The notes beneath the pieces are model-generated. The model searched no databases. It had not been told where the DNA came from and was given only the letters and a program-made list of their open reading frames with translations. A stretch of DNA of 64,000 nucleotides from Catenuloplanes atrovinosus (GTDB taxonomy: Bacteria; Actinomycetota; Actinomycetes; Mycobacteriales; Micromonosporaceae), in assembly GCF_031458235.1 (NCBI RefSeq), contig NZ_JAVDYB010000001.1, positions 8,457,001-8,521,000 of the forward strand. The letters run 5' to 3'. The first letter of the stretch is position 1; every line of letters starts with the position of its first letter. Shown here one piece after another: positions 8,521 through 17,448 of this stretch. Both the position numbers and the translations under genes were made by a program.

Positions 8521-9213
8521 TCACGGCAGGCCGATCAGGTCCGCGGCCATGCCGACCTGGTGGTCGAAGAACGCGGGCCGCTCGAAGACGCTGTTCGCCA
8601 GGTGGCCGAAGAGGTCGAAGCTGATCAGCCCGAAGATCTGCACCCAGGCGAGCATGGTGCGGGACACCACGTCCGGCGGCAGCTCCGCGTGCATCAGCCG
8701 GGCCACCGCCGCCAGCTCGTCCCGGACCACCGGCGGGATCTCGCGCTGCGGCATCCGGGGCGTGATCCGCCCCGCCGCGACCGCGTCCCGCACCACGCCG
8801 ATCAGCGCGGCCGGCTGGCGGCTGGCCGGCTCGATCGTGTGCTGCGGCGCGGTGTAGCCGGGCACCGGGCTGCCGAAGATCAGCGCGTACTCGGCCGGGT
8901 GCCCGACCGCCCACTCGCGCGTCGCCCGCGCGATCGCGAGCAGCCGCCCCCGGTAGTCGTCGCGCGCCACGGTGGCGTCCGCGGCCTCGGCCGCCTCGCC
9001 GATCGCGGTGTACGCGTCGATGATCAACGCGGTGAGCAGTTCGTCGCGGCCGGCGAAGTACCGGTACAGCGCGGACGACACCATCCCCATGTCGCGGGCG
9101 ACCGCGCGGAGCGAGAGGTTCGCGCCGTCGGCGGCCAGGTGACGGCGGGCGACGGCCTTGATCTCGCTGATCATCTCGGCGCGGACGCGCCGGCGCAGCG
9201 ACGGTGCGGTCAT
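8521..9213 (-). CDS. TetR/AcrR family regulator, likely controller of trpBA
   Basis: The 230-residue protein has an N-terminal TetR helix-turn-helix (about 12-62, with LSLRAVARDMGMVSSALYRYF) and a C-terminal ligand domain resembling the WHG-type TetR C-domain. It is transcribed away from trpBA, and the 91-bp divergent gap carries two near-identical palindromes (9239-9248 and 9281-9290). A TetR repressor that faces a divergent operon across paired palindromes typically represses both promoters. Its ligand is unknown; an indole or tryptophan-derived signal is only a guess. Confidence 0.88.
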   Translation of the reverse strand: MTAPSLRRRVRAEMISEIKAVARRHLAADGANLSLRAVARDMGMVSSALYRYFAGRDELLTALIIDAYTAIGEAAEAADATVARDDYRGRLLAIARATREWAVGHPAEYALIFGSPVPGYTAPQHTIEPASRQPAALIGVVRDAVAAGRITPRMPQREIPPVVRDELAAVARLMHAELPPDVVSRTMLAWVQIFGLISFDLFGHLANSVFERPAFFDHQVGMAADLIGLP

Positions 9214-9238
9214 GTCCTCACTCTAGACCGCCGCAATT

Positions 9239-9290
9239 GTTCTAGAACTCTCGGCAAAGATATGCCACACTCTCGACAGAGTTATAGAAC
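9239..9290. promoter_or_regulatory. Twin palindromic operator between TetR gene and trpBA
   Basis: GTTCTAGAAC (9239-9248, perfect palindrome) and GTTATAGAAC (9281-9290, one mismatch) start 42 bp apart, which is four helical turns at 10.5 bp per turn. The outer halves also form the inverted pair TCTAGAACTCT (9241-9251) and AGAGTTATAGA (9278-9288). The second site lies just before the GGAGG ribosome site of trpB, so binding should block its transcription. Confidence 0.6.
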
Positions 9291-9304
9291 TGTGGAGGTG
9301 GGTC

Positions 9305-10447
9305 ATGACCGTGATGGGCGATCCCACGGCGCTCGGCCGGTTCGGCGACTACGGCGGCCGGTTCGTGCCGGAGAGCCTGGTCCCGGCGTGCGCGGAGGTC
9401 GAGGCCGCGTTCCGCGAGGCGTGGGCGGACGACGGCTTCCGCAAGGACCTCGACGACCTGCTCACCGTGTACGCCGGACGGCCCACCCCGGTCACGCCGG
9501 CCCGCCGCCTCTCCGCGGAGCTCGGGCTGACGCTGCTGCTCAAGCGCGAGGACCTGGCGCACACCGGCAGCCACAAGATCAATAACGTGCTGGGGCAGGC
9601 ACTGCTCGCCCGCCGGATGGGCAAGCGCCGGCTGCTCGCGGAGACCGGGGCCGGCCAGCACGGCGTCGCCGCCGCCACCGCGGCCGCGCTGCTCGGGCTG
9701 GAGTGCGTGGTGTTCATGGGCGAGCGCGACATCGAGCGGCAGGCGCCGAACGTGCGCCGCATGCGGATGCTCGGCGCCACCGTCGTGCCGGTCGGCTCCG
9801 GCAGCCGCACGCTCAAGGACGCCACCAACGAGGCCATGCGACGGTGGGTGGCCGACACCGCGGAGGCGTACTACTGCATCGGCTCGGTGATGGGCCCGCA
9901 CCCGTACCCGTGGATGGTCCGGCAGTTCCAGCGGGTCATCGGCGACGAGGCGCGTACTCAGGTCGACCGCGTGCCGGACGTGGTGGTGGCGTGCGTGGGC
10001 GGCGGGTCGAACGCGGCCGGCACGTTCGCCGGCTTCGCCGACACCGGCGCGCGGCTGGTCGGCGTGGAAGCGGCCGGCGGCGCCGCCATCACCGACGGCG
10101 CGCCCGGCGTGCTGCACGGGCACCGGTCGATGGTGCTCCAGGACGCCCACGGGCAGATCACCGAGGCGGAGTCGATCGCGGCCGGGCTCGACTACCCCGG
10201 CATCGGGCCGGAGCACGCCCACCTGGCCGCGATCGGCCGGGCTCACTACGCCTGCGCCGGGGACGCCGAGGTGGTCGAGGCCGTGCACCGGCTGGCCCGG
10301 ACCGAGGGGATCATCCCGGCGCTGGAGTCCGCGCACGCGCTCGCCTGGATCCTGCGCTCCGCCGGCGACCTGGCCGGGCAGACCGTCCTGATGACCCTCT
10401 CCGGCCGCGGCGACAAGGACATGGAGATGTTCAATGATCTTCCCTGA
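9305..10447 (+). CDS. trpB: Tryptophan synthase beta subunit
   Basis: The 380-residue product is a full-length type 1 TrpB. It begins with the conserved GRFGDYGGRFVPESL, has the pyridoxal-phosphate lysine Lys91 in HTGSHKINN, the glycine-rich phosphate loop CVGGGSNAAGTF, and ends with LSGRGDKDMEMF. It condenses indole, channelled from TrpA, with serine to make tryptophan in the cytoplasm. Its stop lies 14 bp inside trpA, so the pair is translationally coupled. No trpE, trpD, trpC or trpF is near, and the promoter carries a TetR operator; this may be a second trpBA copy serving specialised metabolism (inference). Confidence 0.96.
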   Translation: MTVMGDPTALGRFGDYGGRFVPESLVPACAEVEAAFREAWADDGFRKDLDDLLTVYAGRPTPVTPARRLSAELGLTLLLKREDLAHTGSHKINNVLGQALLARRMGKRRLLAETGAGQHGVAAATAAALLGLECVVFMGERDIERQAPNVRRMRMLGATVVPVGSGSRTLKDATNEAMRRWVADTAEAYYCIGSVMGPHPYPWMVRQFQRVIGDEARTQVDRVPDVVVACVGGGSNAAGTFAGFADTGARLVGVEAAGGAAITDGAPGVLHGHRSMVLQDAHGQITEAESIAAGLDYPGIGPEHAHLAAIGRAHYACAGDAEVVEAVHRLARTEGIIPALESAHALAWILRSAGDLAGQTVLMTLSGRGDKDMEMFNDLP

Positions 10448-11180
10448 CAAGACCCACCCCAGGCTGGTGCCGTACGTGACCGGCGGCATCGCGGACGACT
10501 GGACCGACTGCCTGCGCGCGTACGCGGACAACGGCGCGGACGCGATCGAGATCGGCCTGCCCTTCTCCGACCCGATGCTGGACGGGCCGACCATCCAGGA
10601 GGCCTCCGACCGCGCGCTGGCCCGCGGCGCCACCCTGGACCGCATCCTCGCCGAGGTCCGCGCGGTCCGCACCACCGTGCCGCTGATCGTGATGACCTAC
10701 GCCAACCTGGCGATCCGCACCGGCTTCTGCGCACGCCTGGCGGACGCCGGCATCCGCGGCCTGATCGTGCCGGACGCGCCGCTCGACGAGGCCGCCCCGC
10801 TCCGCGACGCCGCCGGCGCCGCCGGCCTCGACCTGATCCCGCTGGCCGCGCCGTCCACCCCGCCCGCCCGGCTGCGCGACATCGCGGCCGGCGCGCGGGG
10901 CTTCGTCTACGCCGTCTCGGTGCTCGGCACCACCGGCGAACGCTCCCGGCTCGACCCGGCCGCGGGCACCCTGGCCACCGCGCTCCGCGCGCTCACCGAC
11001 CTTCCGGTGCTGATCGGCTTCGGCGTCTCCACCCCCTCCCAGGCCGCCGCGGCGATCGAGCACGCGGACGGGGTGGTGGTCGCGTCGGCCCTGATGCGCC
11101 GCCTGCTCGACGGCGCCTCCCCCGCCGACCTCGGCGCGACGATCGCCACCTTCCACGAGGCGATGCGGTCCCGGCGCTAG
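10434..11180 (+). CDS. trpA: Tryptophan synthase alpha subunit
   Basis: The 248-residue TIM barrel carries the catalytic pair Glu39 in AIEIGLPFSDP and Asp50 in LDGPTIQ. It also has the phosphate-binding end GFGVSTPSQAAA. It cleaves indole-3-glycerol phosphate to indole and glyceraldehyde 3-phosphate and passes indole to TrpB. The ATG at 10434 overlaps the end of trpB by 14 bp. It is slightly shorter at the N-terminus than the Escherichia coli protein (268 residues) but keeps all active-site motifs. Confidence 0.96.
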   Translation: MIFPDKTHPRLVPYVTGGIADDWTDCLRAYADNGADAIEIGLPFSDPMLDGPTIQEASDRALARGATLDRILAEVRAVRTTVPLIVMTYANLAIRTGFCARLADAGIRGLIVPDAPLDEAAPLRDAAGAAGLDLIPLAAPSTPPARLRDIAAGARGFVYAVSVLGTTGERSRLDPAAGTLATALRALTDLPVLIGFGVSTPSQAAAAIEHADGVVVASALMRRLLDGASPADLGATIATFHEAMRSRR

Positions 11181-11217
11181 CCGGCGCCGGGTGGGCCGGT
11201 GCCGCCGGTTCGGGCGC

Positions 11218-11223
11218 TAGTGT
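11218..11223 (+). promoter_or_regulatory. -10 element for leaderless GntR gene
   Basis: TAGTGT ends 7 nt before the GTG at 11231, placing the transcription start on the start codon. No ribosome site is visible between them. Confidence 0.5.
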
Positions 11224-11230
11224 CGGGCGG

Positions 11231-11980
11231 GTGGAGACGCGGGAGCGGCGCGAGCCGAAGTATCTGACGATCGCCGCGGATCTGGCCGCGAAGATCCGGG
11301 CGGGGGAGTACGCGCCCGGCGCCGCGCTTCCGCCACAGCGGGAACTGAGCGTGGCGTACGGCGTCACGCTCGCCACGCTCCGCGCCGCGCTGGCCCGGCT
11401 GGAGTCGGACGGGCTGCTCAGCCAGCAGGCTGGCCGGGGCACGTTCGTGGCCGAGCCGGCCGCGGCGTACCGGCTGGACTCCCTCCGCAGCCTCGCCGAC
11501 GACCTGCGCGAACAGGGCCACGTGGTCGGCACCGACCTGATCGGCATCGGCCCCCGCAAGGCCCCGGCCTGGGCCACCGACGCGCTCGGCCTGCCGCCCG
11601 GCGACCGGATCACCCGCGTGGAACGCGTCCGCCTGATCGCCGGCCGCCCCGCACTGCACCAGATCTCCTGGGTCCGATCGCCCTACGGCACCCCGCTGCT
11701 CGACGTCGACTTCGCCCGCACCTCGCTCTACCACGCCCTCGCCGACCAGGGCGTGGTCGTCCACCGCGCCCACGAACGCCTCCGCCCCGACGTGCTGCGC
11801 CCCCCGATCGCACCCCTGCTCCGGCAACCCGAGGGCACCCCGGTCTTCCTCAGCGACCGGGTCACCTACGGCCTGGACGGCATCCCGGTCGTCATGGACC
11901 GCGCCACCATCCTCGGCACCACCATGGAGATCCGCGCCGAACGCACCGCCGCCGGCCTCTCCCTGCGCTGGCACGCCTGA
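11231..11980 (+). CDS. GntR family regulator, HutC/UTRA subfamily
   Basis: The 249-residue protein has a GntR winged helix (about 8-75, PGAALPPQRELSVAYGVTLATLRAALARLESDGLL) and a C-terminal UTRA effector domain (about 95-245). UTRA regulators bind small molecules such as amino sugars or histidine derivatives. It stands alone, 50 bp after trpA on the same strand, but with its own leaderless promoter. The N-terminal KYLTIAADLAAKIRAGEY is typical. Its targets cannot be told from the context. Confidence 0.87.
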   Translation: METRERREPKYLTIAADLAAKIRAGEYAPGAALPPQRELSVAYGVTLATLRAALARLESDGLLSQQAGRGTFVAEPAAAYRLDSLRSLADDLREQGHVVGTDLIGIGPRKAPAWATDALGLPPGDRITRVERVRLIAGRPALHQISWVRSPYGTPLLDVDFARTSLYHALADQGVVVHRAHERLRPDVLRPPIAPLLRQPEGTPVFLSDRVTYGLDGIPVVMDRATILGTTMEIRAERTAAGLSLRWHA

Positions 11981-12161
11981 CCCCGCGCCGGTCGTCGACC
12001 CCCGAGCACCCCGCGACAGGCGCTCCGCGCCCGAAATCTCGGCATATCGCGGCCGACGGTTGATCACTCGCGCGACTCTGTGAGCCTCAGGCACGTCATT
12101 CGAGCGGAATAACGAATGTGACCCCGCGGGACCGGCAGGGAGGAGCGCCGGCGACGACCGG

Positions 12162-12205
12162 TGCCCGCGGGAGCATGCGGACCGCGACCACGCCGGAAGC
12201 GGGAA
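12162..12205 (-). repeat. Convergent-gap repeat, copy R1 (blocks A-B)
   Basis: Read on the minus strand this contains block A (TTTCCCGCTTCCGGCG) followed by block B (CCGCATGCTCCCGCGGGC). It is the shortest clear member of the six-copy family described in the findings and lies in the 277-bp gap between the convergent GntR and glpX genes. A second partial block B lies inside the adjacent glpX terminator loop. Confidence 0.7.
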
Positions 12206-12245
12206 AGAAAGGCCTGGCGGATCGCGCGGGAGCATCCGCCAGGCC
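12204..12245 (-). terminator. Intrinsic terminator of glpX
   Basis: On the minus strand an 11-bp perfect stem (12235-12245 pairing with 12211-12221, GGCCTGGCGGA type) with a 13-nt loop is followed by TTTCTTT at 12204-12210. It starts 13 bp after the glpX stop. This is the only canonical hairpin plus T-tract terminator in the window, and its loop resembles repeat block B. Confidence 0.85.
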
Positions 12246-12257
12246 GGAGGGCCGGTG

Positions 12258-13265
12258 TCAGAGCTGGCCGTCGAAGTTGATGGAGGAGTAGAGGGCGAGT
12301 TTCTCGAGGCGGTGGAAGGAGTCGATGGTGCGGATGGTGCCGCTCTTGGAGCGCATCACGATCGACTGGGTGTAGGCGCCGCCGGAGCGGTAGCGGACGC
12401 CCTTGAGGAGGTCGCCGCTGGTGACGCCGGTGGCGACGAAGAAGCAGTTGTCGCCGGTGACCAGGTCGTCGGTGGTGAGGACGCGGTCGAGGTCGTGGCC
12501 GGCGGCCAGGGCCTTCTCGCGCTCGGCCGGGTCCTGGGGCCAGAGTTTGGCCTGGATCTCGCCGCCCATGCACTTGAGCGCGCAGGCGGCGGTGATGCCC
12601 TCGGGCGTGCCGCCGATGCCCATCAGCACGTCGACCTCGGCGTTCTCGCGGGCGGCGGAGATGGCGCCGGCGATGTCGCCGTCGGAGATGAACTTGATCC
12701 GGGCGCCGGCGTCGCGGACTTCCTTGATCAGGTTGGCGTGGCGGGGGCGGTCGAGGATGCAGACCGTGACGTCGGAGACGCTGCCGCCCTTGACCTTGGC
12801 GATCCGGCGGAGGTTCTCCTGCACGCCGGCCTCGATGTCGATGACGTCGGCGTACTCGGGGCCCACGGCCAGCTTCTCCATGTAGAAGACGGCGCTCGGG
12901 TCGAACATGGCGCCGCGCTGGGCGGCGGCCAGCACCGCGATCGAGCCGGGCATGCCCTTGGCCATCAGCGTGGTGCCGTCGATCGGGTCGACCGCGACGT
13001 CGACCTCGGGGCCGGTCTGGTCGCCGACGATCTCGCCGTTGTAGAGCATCGGGGCGTTGTCCTTCTCGCCCTCGCCGATCACCACGACGCCGCGCATGGA
13101 GATGGAGTTGATCAGCTTGCGCAAGGCGTCGACGGCCGCGCCGTCCCCGCCCTCCTTGTCGCCGCGGCCCACCCAGCGGCCGGCGGCCATGGCGGCGGCC
13201 TCGGTCACGCGGACCAGTTCGAGGGCCAGGTTGCGGTCGAGATCCTGCGGGATGTTGGCGGGCAT
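12258..13265 (-). CDS. glpX: Class II fructose-1,6-bisphosphatase
   Basis: The 335-residue product matches GlpX throughout: [19 protein letters not shown] near the N-terminus, [18 protein letters not shown] with metal-binding acids (about 60-80), and [16 protein letters not shown] (about 88-104) with the second metal and lithium-sensitive motif. It removes the 1-phosphate of fructose 1,6-bisphosphate in gluconeogenesis, in the cytoplasm. In actinobacteria this is usually the only FBPase and essential for growth on non-sugars. The gene is divergent from a DUF4245 gene, an order conserved in Mycobacterium tuberculosis (Rv1099c/Rv1100). Confidence 0.96.
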   Translation of the reverse strand: MPANIPQDLDRNLALELVRVTEAAAMAAGRWVGRGDKEGGDGAAVDALRKLINSISMRGVVVIGEGEKDNAPMLYNGEIVGDQTGPEVDVAVDPIDGTTLMAKGMPGSIAVLAAAQRGAMFDPSAVFYMEKLAVGPEYADVIDIEAGVQENLRRIAKVKGGSVSDVTVCILDRPRHANLIKEVRDAGARIKFISDGDIAGAISAARENAEVDVLMGIGGTPEGITAACALKCMGGEIQAKLWPQDPAEREKALAAGHDLDRVLTTDDLVTGDNCFFVATGVTSGDLLKGVRYRSGGAYTQSIVMRSKSGTIRTIDSFHRLEKLALYSSINFDGQL

Positions 13266-13439
13266 GCGGCCTCCTCGCTACGTTGCGGAGTCGGTCGATC
13301 GCCGTACGCGGTGCGTGGGCGTCTTCATCCGATCCTGGCACGGCGATTCGCCCGGGAGGTAGATGTCCGGCCAGTGGTGTCCGTCGCGCGCGGGTGTGCC
13401 GGATGGCACCGCGACGGGCGCATCCGTCAGGATGGGTAC

Positions 13440-14000
13440 GTGGACGCGGCAGCCTCGGCACAGGACCAGCCTCCGGCGCAGCAGCCGGTGACCCGGCACG
13501 AGCGGAACTGGAAGGACATGGTCCTGTCGCTGCTGGCCATCATGGTGCCGGTGGCGCTGATGGTCGGCTTCTACCGCTATGTCCTGGACGGCGAGGAGCC
13601 GATCGTGGTCGACACCGCGCCGGCGATCGAGGCGGCGCGGGCCTCCCGCGCGTTCCCGGTGCTCGAGCCGGCCGGCCTCGGTGAGGGGTGGCGGCCGACC
13701 AGCGCCGGCTTCCGCACGGTCGAGGGCGGAAAATCCCTTCGCATCGGGTACGTCAGCCCGTCCGACGGCGCGGTCCTGCTGATCGAGAGCACGGTCCCGA
13801 CCGAGAAGCTGCTGCCCGCGGAGCTGACCACCGCCGCGCGCCCCGGCGAGCGCACCACGATCGACGGCCGGGAGTGGCAGTCGTACTCGGCCCGCCCGGG
13901 CGAAAGCGCGCTGGTGCAGCTCAGTCCGGAGCGCACCGTTGTGATCGTCGGCACAGGTGAACGGGACGACCTGCGCGAACTGGCCGACAGCCTGGGCTGA
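13440..14000 (+). CDS. DUF4245 family membrane-anchored protein
   Basis: The 186-residue product has a cytoplasmic tail of about 25 residues, one membrane helix (about 26-46, MVLSLLAIMVPVALMVGFY) and an extracytoplasmic domain of about 135 residues. It matches the DUF4245 proteins found beside glpX in many actinobacteria. Function is unknown. The frame is open far upstream because it runs antisense to glpX; the start is set at GTG 13440, which lies 7 nt after a CAGGAT -10-like box and implies a leaderless message. Confidence 0.82.
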   Translation: MDAAASAQDQPPAQQPVTRHERNWKDMVLSLLAIMVPVALMVGFYRYVLDGEEPIVVDTAPAIEAARASRAFPVLEPAGLGEGWRPTSAGFRTVEGGKSLRIGYVSPSDGAVLLIESTVPTEKLLPAELTTAARPGERTTIDGREWQSYSARPGESALVQLSPERTVVIVGTGERDDLRELADSLG

Positions 14001-14099
14001 GCGCCGCACGGCGCCGAATAATCGCGAGGAATCGTCGGACCCCGTCGGTACGGTCTTCACAGTTTTCTTCCAGCACCCTCCGATGGAGAGAAATCCATA

Positions 14100-14927
14100 G
14101 TGAAGACCACACGGGGTTTCCACGCCGGCATCGCCGGTCTCGCCGCGGTCGCGGTCGCCCTCGGCGGCTGCGGTGCGCAGGGGAGCGCGGCACCGGCCCC
14201 CGCCTCGGCCTCGGCCACCGCCCAGGCCGTTCCGGCCGACCCCAAGGCGGCGCTCGCCGCATCCGTCAACGCGATCAACGTCGACACGCACTACGCGTTC
14301 GCCGTCGACTCCGCCTCGATGAAGACCTCCGGCGTCGTGCACGGGCCCACCCGTTCCATGGCGCTGACCTCGACGATGACCGGCGAGCCCGCGTTCTCGA
14401 TGGAGCTGTACTACGTCGAGCCGCACAGTACGTACATGCGGACCGACGTGTTCGCCGTGCTGGCCGAGGCCTTCGGCGCCGGCACCGCGGAGCTCACGCC
14501 GCTCGGCCTCGACGGTGAGAAGTGGCTGAGGTTCGACCCGGCGCGGGCGCGGGACTTCACCGCCATCTCGTTCGCGGACACCGACCTGGCCGACGTCGCC
14601 GAGCCGCTCGGCAAGGGCCTGGTCTCCGCCGAGCAGACCGGTCCGGGGCAGTACAAGGGGGTGGCGAACCTCTACGACCACACCCCGTCGGAGTACGTGA
14701 TGTTCCGGGATGAGGACGGGCTCGACGAGAAGCTCAAGGCCGTGCCGTTCACCGCGGCGCTCGACGCCCAGGGCCGGCTCACGTCGGTGGCCTACGACAT
14801 CGGCGGCGCGCCGCTCACCATCACGTTCTCCGAGTACGGGTCGGCCGCCGCGCCGGCCAAGCCCGCCGGCGCGGACGTGGTCGAGGCCACCGACGCGACG
14901 TACTCGCAACTCGACAGCCAGTCCTGA
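14100..14927 (+). CDS. Exported lipoprotein, paralogue 1
   Basis: The 275-residue protein has a lipoprotein signal with lipobox LGGC (Cys24), a low-complexity Ala/Ser/Pro spacer, and a soluble domain of about 220 residues beginning ADPKAALAASVNAINVDTHYAF. The layout resembles the LppX/LprG-like or DUF1396-type actinobacterial lipoproteins that carry lipids in a beta-sandwich pocket, but the match is too weak for naming. A GGAGAG ribosome site precedes the GTG. It is followed 13 bp later by a clear paralogue, so the two form a tandem duplicate operon. Confidence 0.8.
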   Translation: MKTTRGFHAGIAGLAAVAVALGGCGAQGSAAPAPASASATAQAVPADPKAALAASVNAINVDTHYAFAVDSASMKTSGVVHGPTRSMALTSTMTGEPAFSMELYYVEPHSTYMRTDVFAVLAEAFGAGTAELTPLGLDGEKWLRFDPARARDFTAISFADTDLADVAEPLGKGLVSAEQTGPGQYKGVANLYDHTPSEYVMFRDEDGLDEKLKAVPFTAALDAQGRLTSVAYDIGGAPLTITFSEYGSAAAPAKPAGADVVEATDATYSQLDSQS

Positions 14928-14940
14928 GGGGATCGCGGAC

Positions 14941-15753
14941 ATGCCCAGGTCACTCACCGCGATCACCGCGGCCGTCACGCTGTCGGCGCTGCTCGCCGGC
15001 TGCGCCACCGTCCCCGGCGGCACCGCCGCCCCGGCGCCCTCGATCTCCTCCGCGCCCGCGGTCGATCCGAAGGCGGCGCTCGCCTCCGCGTTCGCCGCGA
15101 TGGAGGAGGGCCGCTACGCCTACGACATCGCCTACGATCCGGGTGTCGGCGGCACGGTCCTGGTCGACAACGACTCCGGGTCGATCCACGCGACCGTGAC
15201 GATCACCGGCGAGGACGACTCGTCGATGACGTTCGAGTACCACATCACCGACGAGTTCCTGTTCATGAAGATGGACATGAGCGCCATCGCCGCGGAGCTC
15301 GGCGGCGGGCCGGTGCCGGAGGGCCTCGACGGGCGGAAGTGGATCCGGATCAGCCCGGAGCGGGCCGGCGGCCTCACCGAGAGCATGGACCAGATCGCGC
15401 TCGACCCGGCCTACGTCGAGCGCAGCATCCGGACGATCACGCAGCGGACCCCGCACACGTTCAGCGGCACGATCGACCTGACCACGCTCACCCCGAAGCG
15501 GTTCGGCCGCCTCGACCAGGACCCGGAGACGAAGGCGTTCGAGGACGCGGCGAAGAACGTGCCGTTCCGCGCGGAGACCGACGTCAAGGGCCGCATCTCG
15601 GTCTTCACGGCGACCGTGGAGGTCGACGGCGAGCCGATGATCATGTCGCTGCAATTCCGCGGCTGGGGCGAGGTCGCGTTCCCACCGGTGCCCGGCCCGG
15701 GAACGTATGTCGACCCGCCGGCCGGGTTCTCCGGCGCGGAGGTCACGGCCTGA
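14941..15753 (+). CDS. Exported lipoprotein, paralogue 2
   Basis: The 270-residue protein has lipobox LLAGC (Cys21) and a similar spacer, then VDPKAALASAFAAMEEGRYAYDI, which aligns with the same region of the preceding gene. Shared landmarks include a GLDG(E/R)KW(L/I)R stretch and an xKxVPFxAxxDxxGR segment near the C-terminus. The two probably act outside the membrane on related ligands (inference). The ATG at 14941 is chosen because it follows a GGGGATC spacer and begins the signal peptide. Confidence 0.82.
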   Translation: MPRSLTAITAAVTLSALLAGCATVPGGTAAPAPSISSAPAVDPKAALASAFAAMEEGRYAYDIAYDPGVGGTVLVDNDSGSIHATVTITGEDDSSMTFEYHITDEFLFMKMDMSAIAAELGGGPVPEGLDGRKWIRISPERAGGLTESMDQIALDPAYVERSIRTITQRTPHTFSGTIDLTTLTPKRFGRLDQDPETKAFEDAAKNVPFRAETDVKGRISVFTATVEVDGEPMIMSLQFRGWGEVAFPPVPGPGTYVDPPAGFSGAEVTA

Positions 15754-15760
15754 TCCGGCC

Positions 15761-15794
15761 CTCCGGCGCGGGTGGTCCGCCACTCGCGCCGGAG
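15761..15794. terminator. Bidirectional hairpin between lipoprotein and xseB
   Basis: CTCCGGCGCG (15761-15770) pairs perfectly with CGCGCCGGAG (15785-15794). The 14-nt loop can itself form GTGG/CCAC pairs. It lies in the 82-bp gap between two convergent operons. Confidence 0.65.
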
Positions 15795-15835
15795 GCGCCG
15801 GTGCCGCTGCTCGACGCGGGAGGCGCCGGTGGCCG

Positions 15836-16039
15836 CTACTGCGCGCGTGCCTCGCGGGCCGCGTCGAGCTTGGCGCGGGCGCCGTCCAGCCAGCGCTGGC
15901 AGATCGCGGCCAGCTCCTCGCCGCGCTCCCAGAGCGCCAGCGACTCCTCCAGCGAGGTGCCGCCGGCCTCCAGCCGCTCGACGACGCGGCCCAGTTCCTC
16001 GCGCGCCTGCTCGTAGCTCAGCTTCTGCTCCGTGGTCAT
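15836..16039 (-). CDS. xseB: Exodeoxyribonuclease VII small subunit
   Basis: The 67-residue product [20 protein letters not shown] is all helical and has the XseB signature [21 protein letters not shown]. Several copies bind one XseA to make exonuclease VII, which degrades single-stranded DNA in the cytoplasm. Its start overlaps the xseA stop (ATGA at 16036-16039), so the subunits are co-translated. The frame is open well upstream because it runs inside xseA. Confidence 0.93.
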   Translation of the reverse strand: MTTEQKLSYEQAREELGRVVERLEAGGTSLEESLALWERGEELAAICQRWLDGARAKLDAAREARAQ

Positions 16040-17364
16040 GCACTGTCCTTCCGGGACTTGCGGGGCTTCGGGGTGGTCGCGCCGGCCGCGGAGTCGTCCG
16101 TGACGACCGCGGAGAGTGAGCCGGTGGCCAGGCGGACCCGCAGCGGTGTGCCCGGACCGGCCTCGTCGGCGGCCCGGACCACGTGGCCGTCTGCGGTGCG
16201 CTGGACGATCGCGTACCCCCGCTGGAGCGTCGCGGCCGGGGAGAGCGCGCGCAGCCGGGCCAGCGTGTGGGACAGCTCGTTGGCGGCGGTGGCCAGCCGG
16301 TGGCCGAGCGTGCGCTCGCCGCGGTCGCGCAGCGCGACCACCTCGGACGCACGCTGGTCGATCATCACGTGCGGGCGGGCGAGCACCGGGCGGGAGCGCC
16401 ACGCCTCGATGCGCTGCGACTCGCGGTCCAGGCGGTGCAGCACCGCGCGGTCCAGCCGGTGCCGGGCCAGCGAGATCAGCCGCTGCTCCTCGGCCAGGTC
16501 CGGGACCAGGCGTTTCGCGGCGTCGGTGGGGGTGGACGCGCGGACGTCGGCCACGTAGTCCAGCAGCGGCGTGTCCTCCTCGTGCCCGATCGCGCTGACC
16601 ACGGGCGTGCGGCAGGCGAACACGGCCCGGCACAGCGCCTCGTCGGAGAACGGCAGCAGGTCCTCCACGCTGCCGCCGCCGCGCGCGATCACGATGACGT
16701 CGACGGTGGGGTCGTCGTCCAGCACCTTCAGCGCGTCGAGGATCTGCGGCACCGCGGACACGCCCTGGGTGGCCACGTTGATCACGCGGAAGTCCACGGC
16801 CGGCCACCGGCGTCGCGCGTTCGTCAGCACGTCGCGCTCGGCCGCGGACGCCCGGCCGGTGATCAGGCCGATGCGTTGCGGCAGAAACGGCGGCCGTCGC
16901 TTCCGCTCGCGCGCGAACAGGCCCTCCGCGCCGAGCAGCCGCTTCAGCTTCTCCAGCCGGGCCAGCAACTCACCCAGCCCGACCTGCCGGATCTCGTCGG
17001 CCCGGAAGCTGAGCGTGCCGCGCGCCGCATAGAACTCCGGCTTCGCGTGCAGAACCACGCGCGCGCCCTCGGACAGCTCGGGCGCGCCGACGCTGAGCAC
17101 CTCGTGGCTGGTGGTCACGGTCAGGCTCAGTTCCGCGGCCGGGTCGCGCAGCGTGATGAAGACGGTGCCGCTGCCCGGCCGGCGGCTGATCTGCGCCACC
17201 TGCCCGTCGACCCAGACCCAGCCGAGCTTGGCGATCCAGGCGCTGACCTTCTGGCTGACCACGCGCACCGGCCACGGCTCGTCCGGCGTGCTGGCACCCG
17301 GGGCGCCCGGCGCGCTCGGCGCACCCAGCGCGCCGCCGCCGCGAGGGGTCTGTGTCACCCCCAC
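16036..17364 (-). CDS. xseA: Exodeoxyribonuclease VII large subunit
   Basis: The 442-residue product has an N-terminal OB-fold (about 30-125), the catalytic core with [33 protein letters not shown] and [24 protein letters not shown] (about 165-310), and a C-terminal helical region that carries the XseB subunits. It makes acid-soluble oligonucleotides from single-stranded DNA during repair. The first 25 residues are a Gly/Ala/Pro-rich extension before the OB-fold, so the real start could be a little downstream. Confidence 0.94.
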   Translation of the reverse strand: MGVTQTPRGGGALGAPSAPGAPGASTPDEPWPVRVVSQKVSAWIAKLGWVWVDGQVAQISRRPGSGTVFITLRDPAAELSLTVTTSHEVLSVGAPELSEGARVVLHAKPEFYAARGTLSFRADEIRQVGLGELLARLEKLKRLLGAEGLFARERKRRPPFLPQRIGLITGRASAAERDVLTNARRRWPAVDFRVINVATQGVSAVPQILDALKVLDDDPTVDVIVIARGGGSVEDLLPFSDEALCRAVFACRTPVVSAIGHEEDTPLLDYVADVRASTPTDAAKRLVPDLAEEQRLISLARHRLDRAVLHRLDRESQRIEAWRSRPVLARPHVMIDQRASEVVALRDRGERTLGHRLATAANELSHTLARLRALSPAATLQRGYAIVQRTADGHVVRAADEAGPGTPLRVRLATGSLSAVVTDDSAAGATTPKPRKSRKDSA

Positions 17365-17448
17365 ACCCTAGAACCACCCTCCGACAGTCCCGCCCGCCCG
17401 GGACCGGGGGCCGCGGACGCGCTGTCGTCCGGCTCACACCCCGATCAG

